This document shows positions 63,661-64,000 of a stretch of 64,000 bases of DNA, one piece after another. Both the position numbers and the translations under genes were made by a program. The DNA is from Halichoerus grypus. Taxonomy: Eukaryota > Chordata > Mammalia > Carnivora > Phocidae. Numbering within the stretch: the first letter of the stretch is position 1; every line of letters starts with the position of its first letter. The notes beneath the pieces were generated by a model. The model was not told the origin of the DNA. It did not search any database and saw only the letters and a list, made by a program, of their open reading frames with translations. The stretch is from positions 50,993,008 to 51,057,007 of the forward strand of contig NC_135718.1 in the NCBI RefSeq assembly GCF_964656455.1, written 5' to 3'.

Positions 63661-64000
63661 TAGCTAGCGCCCAGGTCTCCTAAGGTGCCTTTGATCTCTG
63701 AGAATTTTCCAGCCCTCCCTTTTTAATAAATGATTTTTCATTCCCTTTGACCAAAATGAGCCAACTAAAATGACATTAAAAATATTACTTCTGTAAGGCT
63801 AAAAATTAAAATGAAAGACATGTTTTTAAAGGTCTTCTAAAAGACAATTTTTTAATTTAGGGGGTTTTTTTCCCCCTTCTTCAAATCTAGTTCCTCCCAA
63901 AGGCTGGTGGGAATCTGGGAATCTCTGAATCTCCCCACCCCCAGCACTCATAAACAGAGCAATCCCAGCCAGAAAAGGATTTGCCTATTAGCCATGCTAT
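63661..64000. other. Intronic sequence at the right edge
   Basis: No repeat or exon recognised. The first coding exon of KAT6B is expected further right. Confidence 0.5.

Larger units (their letters stand above)
15529..64000 (-). other. KAT6B: KAT6B large 5' intron (at least 48 kb, partial)
   Basis: No further KAT6B exon is visible from here to the right edge. In particular I could not find the coding sequence expected just before P-R-A-D. In human KAT6B the intron after the first coding exon is very large (family knowledge), which fits. All content listed below lies in this intron. Confidence 0.8.

Noticed and set aside
15529..64000. First coding exon of KAT6B inside the window
   Set aside because: I looked for text encoding the region just before P-R-A-D and for a long minus-strand frame at the gene's N-terminus and found none; it should lie beyond 64000.

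Overview
This is mammalian nuclear DNA from a carnivoran. About thirty tRNA-Lys-type carnivore SINEs (CanSINE/SINEC; tRNA-like head with the GGCGCCTGGGTGGCTCAG motif, CT-rich middle, AATAAA-rich A tail) are scattered on both strands. Their subfamilies look like those of arctoid carnivores (bears, seals, mustelids). I saw no copy of the dog-type SINEC_Cf head. The exact species cannot be read from the sequence.

The only gene I can support is KAT6B (MORF, a MYST-family histone acetyltransferase), on the minus strand. Four coding exons are clear from uninterrupted reading frames, matching phases and GT/AG splice sites: 15420-15528, 3615-3730, 3294-3375 and 735-867 in transcript order. Together they encode the whole tandem PHD-finger module (all eight pairs of zinc ligands intact) and the basic linker after it. 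The first coding exon (N-terminal winged-helix region) is not in the window and should lie beyond 64000. The MYST catalytic domain and C-terminal region should lie before position 1.

Layout: 1-3730 holds three PHD/linker exons with an old plus-strand L1 between two of them. 3731-15419 is an 11.7-kb intron holding an LTR-like remnant, a 2.3-kb 5'-truncated L1, MIRs and two SINEs. 15420-15528 is the first PHD exon, with a (TG)n tract 17 bases into the downstream intron. 15529-64000 is one large intron made of SINEs, L1 pieces of several ages (a mosaic at 26.5-29.5 kb and an ORF1/HAL1-like piece at 48.3-49.6 kb), L2, MIR and MER5A fossils, LTR-like remnants at 60.4-62.1 kb, and stretches with no recognisable repeat. 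I found no second protein gene, no RNA gene in working form and no CRISPR or bacterial-type feature.

The most unusual points are: a 35-base segment shared exactly between an L1 copy (50320-50354) and intron sequence 1.67 kb away (51986-52020), where it seems to have replaced L1 sequence; the dinucleotide tract beside the splice donor of a frame-shifting exon; two SINEs landed at one target leaving three target copies (42.0-42.5 kb); and a possible tRNA-Ile-like fossil SINE at 47.1-47.3 kb.
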